NCBI RefSeq assembly: GCF_000787575.1
Contig: NW_012236518.1
Coordinates: 682,001-746,000, forward strand
Reading direction: 5' to 3'
Length of the DNA stretch: 64,000 bases
DNA from: Acytostelium subglobosum LB1
Taxonomy: Eukaryota; Evosea; Eumycetozoa; Acytosteliales; Acytosteliaceae
The stretch's first letter is position 1. Every line of letters starts with the position of its first letter. This document shows, piece after piece, positions 1 to 10,875 of the stretch. Made by a program: the position numbers and the translations under genes. Below the pieces are notes generated by a model. The model was not told the DNA's origin and made no database searches. It worked only from the letters and a program-made list of their open reading frames with translations.

Positions 1-498
1 AACATGGTCATCAACAAAATGGACAGTCATCAATGTTGGGCAAATGTTTATTATTCTTTGGATGTAGACATCGTGATTGGGATCTACTCTATCATGATGA
101 ACTACTTGAATTCGAACGTGAACATATTATAACAAAGCTATACATATCATACTCGAGGGAGAGTGATGATACCAAGGACATTAACGACAAAAAGAGATAC
201 ATCAATTCACATGTTGAAGAATGTGGAGAACTAATATATGGACTGGTGACCAATCATCAAGGTGTAATATATGTTTGCGGGTATGAATCATGTGACCATG
301 TGACATGTGACCATGTACTGTACTAATCAATTAATCATTCAAACATTTAGTAACTCTAATGGAATTGGAAAGTCTGCCAATGAATCATTGATCAAGATTA
401 TAAAGCGATACGCTAAAGTTGGAAGCAATGATGAAGCAATGGAGATACTATCAAGTTGGACAAAGAATTCTCAATACTTTAGAGATGTCTGGTCATGA
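1..498 (+). CDS. NADPH-cytochrome P450 reductase-like, C-terminal part
   Basis: This gene enters from the left edge. Exons are <1-280 and 351-498, with a phase-2 intron (281-350, GTATGA...TTTAG). The protein is the C-terminal NADPH-binding lobe of a diflavin reductase, which passes electrons from NADPH through FAD and FMN to a haem protein such as a P450. Visible landmarks are FFGCRHRDWDLLYHDEL (pyrophosphate/ribose-binding strand-loop), the YVCG segment carrying the catalytic-site Cys, and the terminal DVWS, whose Asp and Trp are part of the hydride-transfer site of cytochrome P450 reductases. The exact DVWS ending favours P450 reductase over sulfite reductase or methionine synthase reductase, but the FMN domain lies outside the window. 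The intron contains a short direct duplication around CATGTGACCATGTG (about 289-314). Confidence 0.85.
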
Positions 499-824
499 TG
501 CATCAATAAAAGTGCGTGACACACACACTTGGAAACAATCGAGTTTTCATTCAAAATGTGTAACTACAATCATTTTTTTATTCTATATTATTTTCCAACA
601 TCTAAGGTATCATGGAACAGAAAACTACATGTAAAATATATCGTAATTATAGTAATATAAACAAGGAGAATTGTTATTGTTTTAGTCTCAATCTCAACTT
701 GTCTCATCCAGATTATTATGAATATATCTTTATGAATATAAATTGAAGGGTCTCGGAGGAATGTAGGAATAAAGCTATTGAACAATTCAAGATATATAAA
801 GTATGGGCAGATAATTGTATAACC

Positions 825-1091
825 ATGCTAGAAAACACCAAGCTCGAGAAGACGTATCCAATAAGGAATCTTTCAAATCAAGACTATATAGATTATTTGG
901 AGCAAAGATTTGATCCAGAAGAAATCAAGGAATTCGAGACCAATTATCTCCTTCATCCACTTACAAAGAAAGACTTTGAACAGAATTGGCTACGTCACTT
1001 TGGTAGTCCAGATGAGAAGGATAAATATATTTCTCAACAACAGGAACAAATACAGCAACTACAACATCAATTGAGATTGGTAGGCAAATAA
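825..1091 (+). CDS. Small unrecognised protein or last exon
   Basis: An 88-codon open frame (ATG at 825) encodes an acidic, helix-rich peptide ending in a Gln-rich stretch. I recognise no family. The same frame stays open upstream to 747, just after a TGA at 744-746, and a further in-frame ATG-started stretch lies at 612-743. The whole may therefore be a multi-exon gene whose splice sites I could not settle, or a short gene starting at 825. It lies in the same direction as, and 330 bases after, the reductase gene. The body is codon-like (no low complexity until the tail), which is why I keep it; no domain supports a function. Confidence 0.4.
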   Translation: MLENTKLEKTYPIRNLSNQDYIDYLEQRFDPEEIKEFETNYLLHPLTKKDFEQNWLRHFGSPDEKDKYISQQQEQIQQLQHQLRLVGK

Positions 1092-1586
1092 CCATAAATA
1101 AATATATATATCCTAAGAATAATGGTGTTTCTGTTCAACATTGAGATCTTGGTCTTGAAAGTTTGAAAGGGTGAGATTTACATCTTTGATCTAAAAGTTA
1201 TAAAATATGTTTTGTGATCACCAGTTACTCTTGGGGTAGATGATCGTTCGTTCGAAAGTTGTGTTTGTGTTGAGTTGAAGTATAAGTACTACTTCCAAGT
1301 GTTAACAAACCTATGATATCATCTATTTCTAACTTTGAGGTACATTTGCTCCTTTTCAACAAGATATTTGTCACCCATTTTCCAAAAGGTTAACCTTTTG
1401 GACCCACTTTTTAGTTCATCCATGGACCGAATTAATTGATCTTTACAATAACCTTGTAGTTTTGTGATGGTCGAACCATCAAGTCTATGACGTGGTACCT
1501 GTCTACACCAAACACTCCATCCATCAATATAGAATTTATTCATTCAATCTTTCAATCATTCAATCATTCAAATATTTTACAACAAG
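1092..1586. other. Spacer, 495 bases
   Basis: This is an AT-rich spacer upstream of the first CAP-protein gene. It holds a perfect 22-base palindrome (listed separately) and ends in CATTCAATCATT-type tetranucleotide runs that precede the next start codon. A 74-codon open frame on the minus strand here has no recognisable content and I do not call it a gene. Confidence 0.6.
1381..1402. repeat. Perfect 22-base palindrome
   Basis: The sequence reads identically on both strands. The half-site is TCCAAAAGGTT and the centre is GGTTAACC. It sits about 185 bases upstream of the first CAP-protein start codon. It could be a dimeric transcription-factor site or a hairpin; nothing in the sequence decides between these. 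Confidence 0.8.
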
Positions 1587-3124
1587 ATGAGATTAACTGT
1601 TACACTTGTAATCATTGCGGCACTGTTTGTAAACGTGTCCACACAATATGGTGAACCAGATTCAGATGGAAACCCAGGATGGCGTGAGCGTGAATCTCAT
1701 GTGATTGTAAATGCAATCAGAAGTGGTAAGTCCTGGAACTATTCCAACCCACCCCTCACTCACTCGCTCTCACACTCACACTCACTCATTCACCCACCTG
1801 ATCAATAGCACCAATCAAGTATGTTACAACATATTATACATCATATGCCAGTGATTTCTTTATGTCCCCAGCAATGTTCCCTGCTGTGCCTCCATTGTAC
1901 TTGACGACGACAGATAGCCACCCAGCATTGTTGCACGCCCAGGACATGGCATTCAACAATTGTTTCAATCACAGTGATTGTGGAAACAATACATCCTTCG
2001 AACAACGCATTAAGAAGTATGTCACAACTGATTGTCTGGGTCAGTCATATGGCGAGAACATTGCCGCTGGCCTCGACAATGGTCGTGGCGTCTCCTGGTA
2101 CCTGCTCTGCGAGAATGACACCATCCCCTGTGCTGCCGACTCGAACACTCTCAACACTGGACACAGAAGGAACATCATGAGTCCAACGTTCAAGTCGATG
2201 GGTATTGGATATGCCTACAGCGCCCAGGCTGACTATAGTTACTATTGGACGCAAGACTTCACTGCGGCAACATGTCCCTCACAGACCAACCCGATCTATG
2301 GTGGATCACACTCGTTTGTGGACAGCAACTTGGTGTACTATGCAAACTGGTGGAAGACTGCTCCTGCAACATCAAAGATCTATATCAAGGCTGGCAACAA
2401 CGCAGTTGTGTCACATGACTTGACCCTTCATCTTGGCAACTCGACGCTGGGCACCTTCATCTACAACTCCACCACTCAGTACACAGAGTGCCAACTCTAC
2501 GCCTTTGTATTCACGGTGGGTGATGCAACCTATCGCTATCCAGACACTGGATCATTGGCCACACTGACATCTACCGCCAGCAAGTGTGCTGCATGGTCTT
2601 CAACCAACATCATCCCAAGTCCATCTACAAGCACATCCACTACATCATCGAACCCAGCTACTACCTCAACCTCCACAACATCAACTGCCCAGACCACCAC
2701 GACCACCAAGGATGGAACTACCACATCACAGACAACCACATCAACTACCTCGACTCAATCAACTGGCACTACCAGCACCACAAGGGATGGAACGACCACA
2801 TCACAATCAACTTCCTCAACTACCTCGACTCAATCGACTGGCACTACCAGCACCACAAGGGATGGAACGACCACTTCGACTGGAACAACCAAGCCCTCGA
2901 CCACAACAACATCAACCACGACCACTTCGCCCGTTACTACTACTACCGAGGGTGGTACGACTCAAGCTGGCACTACCAAGTCATCAACTGTTTCCACGTC
3001 CGCTAGCACCACGACTACCGGCCAGACCTCTGACCCAACTCACCCATCAATGGCCATTACCTTGTCTGGTTCATTACATCTTGGATTGATCATTGCTTTA
3101 TTGTTTGTGGCACTACTTCTCTAA
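1587..3124 (+). CDS. Secreted CAP/SCP-domain protein with Thr/Ser-rich stalk
   Basis: Exons are 1587-1725 and 1809-3124 (phase 1), giving 484 residues. Residues 1-20 form a signal peptide ending at STQ. The middle is a CAP (CRISP/antigen 5/PR-1, SCP) domain: LLHAQDMA carries the first metal-site His, YGENIAAG the conserved Glu, GHRRNIMSP the second His, and YYWTQDF the terminal strand. About 130 Thr/Ser-rich residues follow, partly made by a 75-base tandem repeat, then a hydrophobic C-terminus typical of a GPI-anchor signal or membrane anchor. The protein is probably displayed on the cell surface or matrix on an O-glycosylated stalk. A paralogue with the same intron position and phase lies immediately downstream. 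The biological role of CAP proteins in amoebae is not evident from the sequence. Confidence 0.88.
2741..2873 (+). repeat. 75-base tandem repeat coding for Thr/Ser stalk
   Basis: A 75-base unit beginning TCAACTACCTCGACTCAATC at 2741 recurs at 2816 with few differences and breaks off near 2873. It encodes a 25-residue Thr/Ser/Gly unit containing TTRDGTTTS. It preserves the reading frame and lengthens the stalk of the CAP protein. Confidence 0.85.
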
Positions 3125-3682
3125 ACACTGTGAGAGTGATCAATCATTCAATCAATCAATCAAATGATCAATCGTATATAAATATAACTCTATCTATTTA
3201 TTTATTAATACATCACTCCCTGGGAGGTTGGAGAGGACCATTCGACCCGACGACCAAAATCAACTACTCCGAGATGTATCAATTGGACGAGTTGGTGGTT
3301 GTCTCTTTGCTGAACTGTGTGAAGGGATGTCTTTGGTCTATTATGATAATGTATCGGTGACACCATTATGTGGCATGTGGACAGCCCAATGAATGATGTG
3401 TTCTGCCAGCCCATGTAACACGAAATCATGTGTGCAGGGGATAAGTCCCGTCTTTTGATCATTTTGAACCACCCTCTACAACATCAAAGGGTGAGTCCTT
3501 TACAGCGAGACAGGAAATGAAGTGACATGCCCATTGATTTTCAAAAATATCTAATAAGTCCAAAGTATGATCGTCATACTCGGGTAGGTCAAGTTTGAAC
3601 GATGTCACTAATACTTAAGTTGATGAGTTTGAATCAATCAATCCAATCATTCGTCAATATATTATACAAATAATAATAAATA
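3125..3682. other. Spacer between the two CAP genes
   Basis: These 558 bases separate the two paralogues. The first 80 bases are AATC repeats and AT-rich 3' flank. Positions about 3220-3480 are less AT-rich and have mixed composition, without a supported open frame. The last 60 bases are AT-rich and end in an AATAATAAATAATG start context. I see no RNA gene. Confidence 0.5.
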
Positions 3683-5121
3683 ATGAATAAAATATTATAT
3701 TTTGCCTTATTATTGGCTTTAATTATACAAGTCTCTGTACAATACGGAGAAGGTGATGTCAATGATAACCCTGCCTGGCCAGCTCGTTCAATGCATGCAA
3801 TCCTTAACGCTGCAAGATCATGTATGTTATTAATTATTAAACTTAAAAAAATGGTTTACTAATAATAATTAATCAATCAAAAATAATTATTATTATAGCT
3901 CCAAGGGCATGGTTCCTTAAATACTCTCTTGATCCTGCTCCCCCAATCAATGTTGTGGACCCTGGAACCTACCCACCAGTCCAGCCATTGTACTTAACAA
4001 CAATGTTGAGTGCTTTATCTTTGGCACATGTCCAGGACATGGCCATGAACACATCAGGTTGCTTCGGATATGGTGATTGCAATGGCACTTTGTATGATAC
4101 CAGAGTGTCAAAGTTTGTTACGAATCAGTGCATTGGTACTTTGAGGAACGAGACTGTTGGTGCTGCCACCGAAGACCCAGTCTTCATGGAGTTCATGTGG
4201 GTGTGTGGCGATCCAGAGGGCAACTGTGTGGCTGACTCTGAGCCCTCTGCCAAGTTCAGAAAGGTATTGTTCAACCCTGGCTTTACCGCAATGGGCGTAG
4301 CCTATGCCTATGGTAACAACAGTATGTACAAATCATATTGGACACAAGACTTTATGTCGACAACCTGTCCAAGTGAGACATCTCCAATCTATGGTGGCTC
4401 TCACTTCTACGATTCAAATGGCAAGAACTTAATCTACATTGCCAACTGGGCTAACACGGCCGCACCTACCTCTGCCAAGCTGTACACTCAGTTTGGTCCC
4501 ACTGGTGATGTGATCTCGGAGGATTTGTCCCTCTGGGTGGGTACTAGCACTCTTGGAACCTACGTCTTCAACATATCGACATCAATCGCAGTGAAGGCCT
4601 GCACGAGATACGTGTTCGTGTTCAAGGTGGGTACTACTGTGTACCGTTACCCTCAAACTGGATCACTCTCTGTAATCACAAGCTATGAAAACTTGGATGA
4701 ATGCCCCAACTGGACATCCCAAGAGATCAATACTGGATCCACAACATCCACGACCTCAACAACCTCAACTACTACCTCAGGCCCCACTGATACAGATACC
4801 ACACCTACAACTGAGATGCCATCAACTACCTCTACTACCTCTACCTCAACATCCACTACATCATCGAACCCAACTACCTCTACTTCGTCGACATCAACAT
4901 CACCCTCGACTTCCACTTCCACTTCAACAACATCCGCCAATCCAACTACAACCACAACTACTTCGACCGCCTCCACTACTGCCAAGCCAACAACCAGTAC
5001 TACTACTACTACTTCAAGTACTACAACAGGTGCACCTTCATTAGGTACCACTATGTCAGTTCCTATTGTACTTGTTCTTACAACTATTATTGTGACAATA
5101 CTATCATTCATTCTTCTCTAA
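3683..5121 (+). CDS. Secreted CAP/SCP-domain paralogue with altered active site
   Basis: Exons are 3683-3821 and 3899-5121, giving 453 residues. Exon 1 has exactly the same length (139 bases) and intron phase as in the upstream paralogue, so the two are tandem duplicates. A signal peptide ending near VSVQ, a CAP-like domain, a Thr/Ser stalk and a hydrophobic C-terminal tail are all present. SLAHVQDM keeps the first His and YWTQDF is intact. The YGENI segment is replaced by NETVGAATED, and the GHRRNI motif by AKFRKVLFNP, so the second His of the CAP site is missing. The fold is probably kept but the metal or ligand site lost. It is likely a cell-surface protein; no enzymatic activity should be assumed. 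Confidence 0.85.
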
Positions 5122-5535
5122 TTCATAAACTAAATATTATTATCTTTATCTCTATTATATGTGTTTGTGTTTATATTTGTGTTTATGTTTGTGTTTATGA
5201 CATTCACGTCAAGATAAGATTGTTCTCGAACCTTACACCAACCTCCCTGGTGCTAGTCAGAAGTGTTCACCCACTTGAACAGATCTTTATCTTGTGGTTT
5301 TAGTAAATATAAATTTACTCAATTCCAATGGGGTGGAATGGTCAACAACAGTAAGTTTGATCTTAGAAAGGTTATTACCCCAATTGTAAATGCAACTGAC
5401 TTTCTAACCCATTCATTCATTTGCTACTCACTCACTCACTCACTTACTCACTTAATAACATAGACATAAAGAGAGAGATACAATCTCAAACTTATATACT
5501 ATTACTATATTACTATATTACTATATTACTAAGAC
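5122..5535. other. Spacer, 414 bases
   Basis: This holds a GTGTTTATGTTT-type repeat (about 5160-5195), a patch of mixed composition (5210-5400) and ACTCACTC/TACTATAT repeats just before the allantoicase start. A CCTTACACCAA string at 5233 resembles the motif of dictyostelid class I RNAs but lacks the expected neighbours. Confidence 0.5.
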
Positions 5536-6713
5536 ATGACAACACAACCACCTTCATTTGTTCACTATGCAGAGATGCTCTCTGATAAAGTTGGAGGACA
5601 AGCCTTGGGCTGCAGTGACCAATGGTTCGCTCCTTGTGTAAACTTAATAAGTCATTCAAATCCCATTTGGGCAGAAGGCAAATATGTAGACACTGGAAAG
5701 TGGATGGTAAGACTCAAACTAACTGATCAATCAATCATTCACTAACATATGAATTCTATACTTTTATATAGGATGGATGGGAAACCAAAAGACATAATAA
5801 TACATATGATTGGTGTATCCTTAGATTGGGTATCACCGGTATCATCAAGGGATTTGAAGTGGACACTGCATTCTTTACTGGCAACTATCCACCCTTTGCC
5901 TCAATCGAAGCACTTTGCGATGATAATGAACCAACATTTGCACAATTGTCTGCAAGTGAACAAGTAAGTTCAAGAATGAATGAATGGGAATGAATGAATG
6001 CATACTGACTGACCATCACCAACCATTCAATGAATGATTAGTGGTCAGAAATATTACCAAAGTCAAACCTGGGACCAGGTTGCAAGCAATACTTTGCAAT
6101 TGAATCAACGACTAGATGGACACATCTTAGATTGAAGATCTATCCAGATGGTGGTGTAGCTCGTCTTCGCGTTTATGGACTGGCCTCGAAGGATTGGTCA
6201 CTGGTGTTCCCAGGCGAGTTGGTCGATCTGGCCGCCATTGAGAGTGGTGGCGTCGTGATCAACTGTAGTGACATGTATTTTGGACACAAGAACAACATCA
6301 TCATGCCTGGCCGCTCTGTTAATATGGGTGACGGCTGGGAGACAAAGAGAAGGAGAGGTCCTGGCTACGACTGGCTGGTCCTCAAGCTGGGCGCCCCAGG
6401 TAATGTACGAAGAATTGAGGTGGACACCAATTGGTTCAAGGGCAACTTCCCAACATCTTGCTCAATCGATGGTGCCTACTCAACAGACACATCAGTCGAG
6501 CGTGTTCCAACCAATGTCCAATGGAATGTTGTGTTGCCAAACACTCCACTGACTGGCCATCGTCGACACCTCTTCCAACGCGAGCTCAAGAACACCGATC
6601 TCAAACTAACGCACATTCGTCTCAACATCTTCCCCGACGGTGGAGTCAGCAGACTACGTGTGCATTGCGTACCTGATCTCACAGAGGCAACTCAAAGCAG
6701 TTCAACTCAGTAA
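5536..6713 (+). CDS. allC: Allantoicase
   Basis: Exons are 5536-5706, 5772-5963 and 6042-6713, giving 344 residues, the normal length for the family. The enzyme hydrolyses allantoate to ureidoglycolate and urea in purine breakdown. The two homologous halves are obvious: each contains the DGWETKR(R/H) motif, then (Y)DW, a hydrophobic strand, a (F/I)EVDT segment, and a closing [12 protein letters not shown] or [12 protein letters not shown]. The [15 protein letters not shown] stretch of the second half is diagnostic. All introns are short and use AG acceptors after TATATAG or GATTAG. Its 3' end faces the rhomboid gene 68 bases away. The protein is probably soluble, with no signal peptide. Confidence 0.95.
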
Positions 6714-6781
6714 ACAAACAGATATTGATACAATGATTGGATTGATGGACTTTATTCGTTCGATCGAGTGGATATCCTTTG

Positions 6782-8170
6782 CTAACCACTTGCCTTGCAC
6801 CAACTGAGGAATTGAAGGCATGTGATGTATTTACAGATGGGACACCATGTGGACGCTTGGATGTTTCGGTAGAAGAGGAAGAATAGGGCAAAGAGTATGC
6901 CGCCAGTGAGGGGAATAGCCACCACAAGTTGGCATATCCTCTTGCCAGTTGCCTTCCTGGTCGTGAGGTTTGGCAGGAAGATCAGACTGGACAACACACC
7001 CATGATGAAACCTCCAAGATGTGCAAAGTTATCCACACCAGGTAAGAACAATCCAACTGCGAATGACAAGACGATGGTGAATACCAGTGTACAGCAGTTC
7101 ATGTAAGGACTCGCAAGCTGACCCCAGTTACGTATCAGATCGGTGAGGAGTACTCCAAGGAATCCAAAGATTGCACCAGATGCTCCAGCTTGAACAGAGT
7201 TTGGAAGGAATATTGCCGAGCATAGATTACCCATCACTCCACAGAGGATATATATTGGGAAGATGCGGTGTGCTCCATATGTTCGTTCGAGTTGCATTCC
7301 AATCTTGACCTGTGTCAACATGTTCATGAGCAGATGGAATATTCCAACGTGTAGGAATATCGGTGAAAAGAAGCGCCACCATTCGCCAGCCAGTATTGCA
7401 GTTGTGTACTTTGCGCCTGCATCCAGGAGGGTCGTGATCGATGGGCCGAACCATGGGTTGACCTTCCACGACTCGAAACCTTTGTTCAATATGATCTCCC
7501 ATACCAGTACTGCCACATCGACGAGACTGACCATTATAGTAAAGTATGGATAGTATTTCTGAGGAGGAGGAGGTGCTAACATCTCTGACTCTTTGAAATT
7601 GACCGCGTTCACTCCTTGATTTGGTGGCGCCGGACGTCTTCCGGCCTTGGGTGAAGGATCCATTGGGCCCAGTGCCACCTGAGGCGATGTCGACTTGTCT
7701 TCAGCTCCATGTTGCATCCTCGATGGATGTCCAGCACGTCCGCGTCCACGGCCACGAGGGCGACCACGGTCCACATCAGGATCAACCATCTCTGGTGGGT
7801 AGAACTGTACCATGGCAGGGTCGACATCAATTGGAAGATGTGAACCTGGTGGACTAAGTGGTTGTTGATATTGTCCACCACCGCCAGGTGTTATACTATT
7901 GTTGGTGTTGTTGAGATGTGATTCGTATGAAGGTGGAGGTGGATGGTTGTCGGGTAAAGGTGACATTTCTACATCATTCGGTGGTCGCCTATTTGCTGAT
8001 CTCTCCCAGAAGCCTTCATTCATCCAATAAGGCTCCTCTCTATTTGTATTATTATTCCTCTGTGTTGGATCTTGATTCTCATTCTCATTCAACACTCCAA
8101 AGTATACTCCAATACCATCTCTAATTGAACTAGCTGCGCCTTTAAATTTTTGATTGGCTCTCTTGGACAT
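6782..8170 (-). CDS. Rhomboid-family intramembrane serine protease
   Basis: A single-exon gene of 462 residues. The first ~190 residues are a hydrophilic, Pro/Asn/Arg-rich cytosolic region with a GRGRGR patch. The rest is a polytopic rhomboid domain. It has the WWRFFSPIFLHVGIFHLLMN segment, the loop ERTYG, the catalytic Ser in GASGAIFG, and the catalytic His in FAHLGGFIMG. Rhomboids cleave transmembrane segments of other proteins within the bilayer. Because both catalytic residues and the WR and HLLMN motifs are present, this should be an active protease rather than an iRhom. The long N-terminus and seventh-helix region resemble secretory-pathway rhomboids more than mitochondrial PARL. The short tail is Cys-rich (CPICKYITC). 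Substrates cannot be predicted. Confidence 0.92.
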   Translation of the reverse strand: MSKRANQKFKGAASSIRDGIGVYFGVLNENENQDPTQRNNNTNREEPYWMNEGFWERSANRRPPNDVEMSPLPDNHPPPPSYESHLNNTNNSITPGGGGQYQQPLSPPGSHLPIDVDPAMVQFYPPEMVDPDVDRGRPRGRGRGRAGHPSRMQHGAEDKSTSPQVALGPMDPSPKAGRRPAPPNQGVNAVNFKESEMLAPPPPQKYYPYFTIMVSLVDVAVLVWEIILNKGFESWKVNPWFGPSITTLLDAGAKYTTAILAGEWWRFFSPIFLHVGIFHLLMNMLTQVKIGMQLERTYGAHRIFPIYILCGVMGNLCSAIFLPNSVQAGASGAIFGFLGVLLTDLIRNWGQLASPYMNCCTLVFTIVLSFAVGLFLPGVDNFAHLGGFIMGVLSSLIFLPNLTTRKATGKRICQLVVAIPLTGGILFALFFLFYRNIQASTWCPICKYITCLQFLSWCKASG

Positions 8171-8673
8171 TTCTATCTCTTTAAATATTATTATATTACT
8201 ATAAATTTATAAATATATTATTATTACAACAATAAATATATATATATATATATATTATGTTATTGAGGTTGATTAACTTCAATGTGATTGTTTGGTTGAT
8301 TGATTTAAGGCTCGTCCACCCACAACACAACTCTATCTCTATCTCTATCTCCTCTAAGTCTTGTCCAAATGATGTTGATGATGGATGGTGATGTGCTAAT
8401 AAAGTGATAATTGCCAACAACCATATAAGTTGTTATTATGAATGATTGATGTGATGTGTTATGTAAGTATTGAATTACAGTGATGTTGATGATACATTCA
8501 TTCCTCTCTCTCTCTCTCTCTCTCTCTCTAACTCAATCGATTATAATATATGGTGGTTGAATTTAATTGTCACATCTAGTAGAACTAGTGGTAGTAGTAT
8601 TGATCACACTCAATCATATTCGTCCCCAACTATTACCTCATACACATCACAGTCAGTGTTGATCGATCAATCA

Positions 8674-8712
<39 letters not shown>

Positions 8713-9133
8713 ACACACACAACTACCAAGGTAGTGATTATAACACGTGCTTGCTTTCCTTGTCGTTGAGACCTTACTTTGTGTGTGTGAGATGTTGGCA
8801 ACACACATTTGCCAACGACATTCTTTGAACAACAAAAAAGACTAACTAAGTCTGAACGACTGACATCGATGTCATACATTGTCCCACATCCAATGTTTCA
8901 CTTAATGATTATTATTGGCTGGATAAGTGAATGTGTTCATTGAGTGATGTTGGAACTTGAAGACCAAGAAGTCTCAATAAACTTTGAAATGACATTGATG
9001 GATGGATTGGTTAAAGTTGTTTTCCCTACATTTATTGCAATCGAGAGAGAGAGACTAATCGATGTGGAGCTAGACTCTTTGACGACGACAATAGATTGAA
9101 TGTGTAGCGACTGACGAAGATTGGACTCTTGGC
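8171..9133. other. Spacer with microsatellites
   Basis: This region holds the rhomboid promoter (AT-rich, TATATATATA at about 8237), a CT microsatellite at about 8503-8528 and an AC microsatellite at about 8675-8720. An 8-bp perfect stem lies at 8794-8801/8809-8816 (GTTGGCAA/TTGCCAAC). The rest is the 3' flank of the L9 gene. No gene is supported. Confidence 0.55.
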
Positions 9134-10161
9134 TTAGTTCTCGCCGAGGACGTTTCTCTCGCTGACGTAAATACCATCGAGGAACTTACGGACATCCTTG
9201 AACTTGACGGCAGAGCGCAGCTGGATGTTGGCACATGATTGGGAGAGCTTCTCGAGGTCGTTTCCAACGAGGACGATCTCGTCCTTGACCTTCTCGGTTC
9301 TGGTGCAGGTGATTCCCTCGAGCAAAGGAATGCGACGGACGATCTTCTCACCGAAGAAGTTACGGATCTCGACGACCTTTCCTCCATCGACAACGACGAC
9401 ATTGATTGGGAAATGTGCATATACAAATCTCATCTTGTACTCGTAACCCTAATAATGATTAATGTGATTGATTGATTGATCGATCGTTTGTGTCAGATTA
9501 TGTTCGTTGTCCTGTTGTTTTGTTGTCTATGATGTTGTTGCTGTTGTCGCGTATCTTCCCCTGCTGAATATCGCATTCATTCAATTGATTCCCTGTACTG
9601 CGCGTGCATGCATTCATTCTCTCCTGCTTATTCGTGTACTCGAAGACTACACCTATAATGATCGATGCTGTGATGATAATGTTGATGTTGAGCATACCTT
9701 GGTGACACCGGTGATCATGTTCTCGATGTGGCTGGCAACGGTGGTGATGGAAGCAATCTGGTCGCGGGTTCCGAACCAGAGGTCGATGGTGACGACCTTC
9801 TTGGTCTTGCCGACCAGGTTGATGTCGACGGACAGATGGTTGAACTCACGCTTCAAGGTTCCACGTGGGCCAGTGACCTTGACGGCACGTCCTTTGACTT
9901 GAACGGTGACTGATGATTTGATTGATTTGATTGTGTTGAATGTTAGATACCTGTTTGTTGTGTAATCCTGTGTGTCGTAGTCCTCTTCTATCCATCCATT
10001 CATCAATCCATTCATCAATCCATAACATGTATAGTCTACAATTGCATTGAGAGTCGATGATGGGATATCCAATGTATCGCAACTCGCATGTTGAGATGTG
10101 TAATGGGATTCATACCTCCCGCGGGGATCTCAACGGTCTTAGATGACTTGATAACTTTCAT
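9134..10161 (-). CDS. rpl9: 60S ribosomal protein L9 (uL6)
   Basis: Minus-strand exons are 10161-10116, 9909-9698 and 9448-9134, giving 190 residues, which is the expected length. The start [15 protein letters not shown] matches the family's short N-terminal strand. [19 protein letters not shown] and the C-terminal FLDGIYVSE are hallmarks. It is a structural component of the large cytosolic ribosomal subunit near the base of the P stalk. The introns (206 and 249 bases) are longer than most in the window, as is common in ribosomal-protein genes. I looked for C/D-box snoRNA pairs inside them and found no convincing one. The 5' end faces the adenylate kinase gene, so the 714-base spacer is a shared promoter region. 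Confidence 0.96.
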
Positions 10162-10875
10162 CCTGTTATTTGTCGCTGTGTCTGTAGGGATGGGGAATGC
10201 GATAGGTTGGAATGAAGCACAATACAATTTGGATAGCTTTGGTTGCGTCGTGCCCTGCCACGCTCACTCGCATCGTGGTCCATCTGGCTCATTCGTCTCC
10301 TGTTCTCACACAATAACCAAAATTAAAAAAAATCAACTGTTTCAATTTGATACGTAGTTCGTTCCCACCCCAAGATTGTTATCTGTCTCCGCTCTAGATA
10401 GTGGAGTAATACTGAGTCAAAGTTAAAGGATTGATTTATTGATCAAATGATCGATTGATTGATTGATAGATTGAATTAAGAAGAGGTATTTTGAAAGTCA
10501 TTTATATTAATATGTCCAGTACCCCAATCACTACAATGAATAGAGCACTCTAATCAATCAAAGGAATGCTTATGAATGAGCGAATGACAACTACTTTGTG
10601 CGTATCACTAACAACAACAATACAATGAATACAAAGGGAACAACACTTGTGAAAGAGGTGAAAATTTTTGGTATCATTTCAAGATCACCATAACTAAATT
10701 AAATTAATGACCATTGTTGGCAATCTTTCTATCTTCAATTATTCAATCCATCACAACAGTCTGTTTATCTCTCTCTTCACAACACTAGTAATAATAATAA
10801 CAATTAATAACAATAACAATAACTACAACAACAACAACAATAACAACAATAACCAATATATAATATATAATAACA
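10162..10875. promoter_or_regulatory. Divergent promoter region of rpl9 and adenylate kinase
   Basis: No open frame is supported. The segment next to L9 (10162-10310) is relatively GC-rich and may be 5' UTR. The middle contains AATC runs, and the part next to the kinase ends in a long ACAACAATAACAATA tract (about 10790-10870) just before the ATG. Core promoter positions cannot be fixed. Confidence 0.45.

Noticed and set aside
1319-1543. Minus-strand 74-codon frame.
   Set aside because: It spans the palindrome, has no domain, and lies in promoter-type sequence.
2584-3089. Long His/Pro/Gln- and Leu/Pro-rich frames overlapping the Thr-rich stalk of the first CAP gene (also at 4683-5111 in the second).
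   Set aside because: These are shadow frames of ACN/ACC-rich repeat coding sequence, and the Thr/Ser frame has the signal peptide and CAP domain.
5233-5243. CCTTACACCAA resembling the 11-base motif of dictyostelid class I small RNAs.
   Set aside because: One base differs from the motif as I recall it, no pairing 5'/3' ends are evident within 60 bases, and no upstream element is recognisable.
8199-8420. AT-repeat-driven minus-strand frame with an IYIYIYIY tract.
   Set aside because: It is low-complexity sequence from TATATA repeats upstream of the rhomboid gene.
9449-10115. Possible snoRNA within the L9 introns, because host ribosomal-protein introns often carry them.
   Set aside because: I found TGATGA-like strings but no matching D box with terminal pairing on the sense strand.
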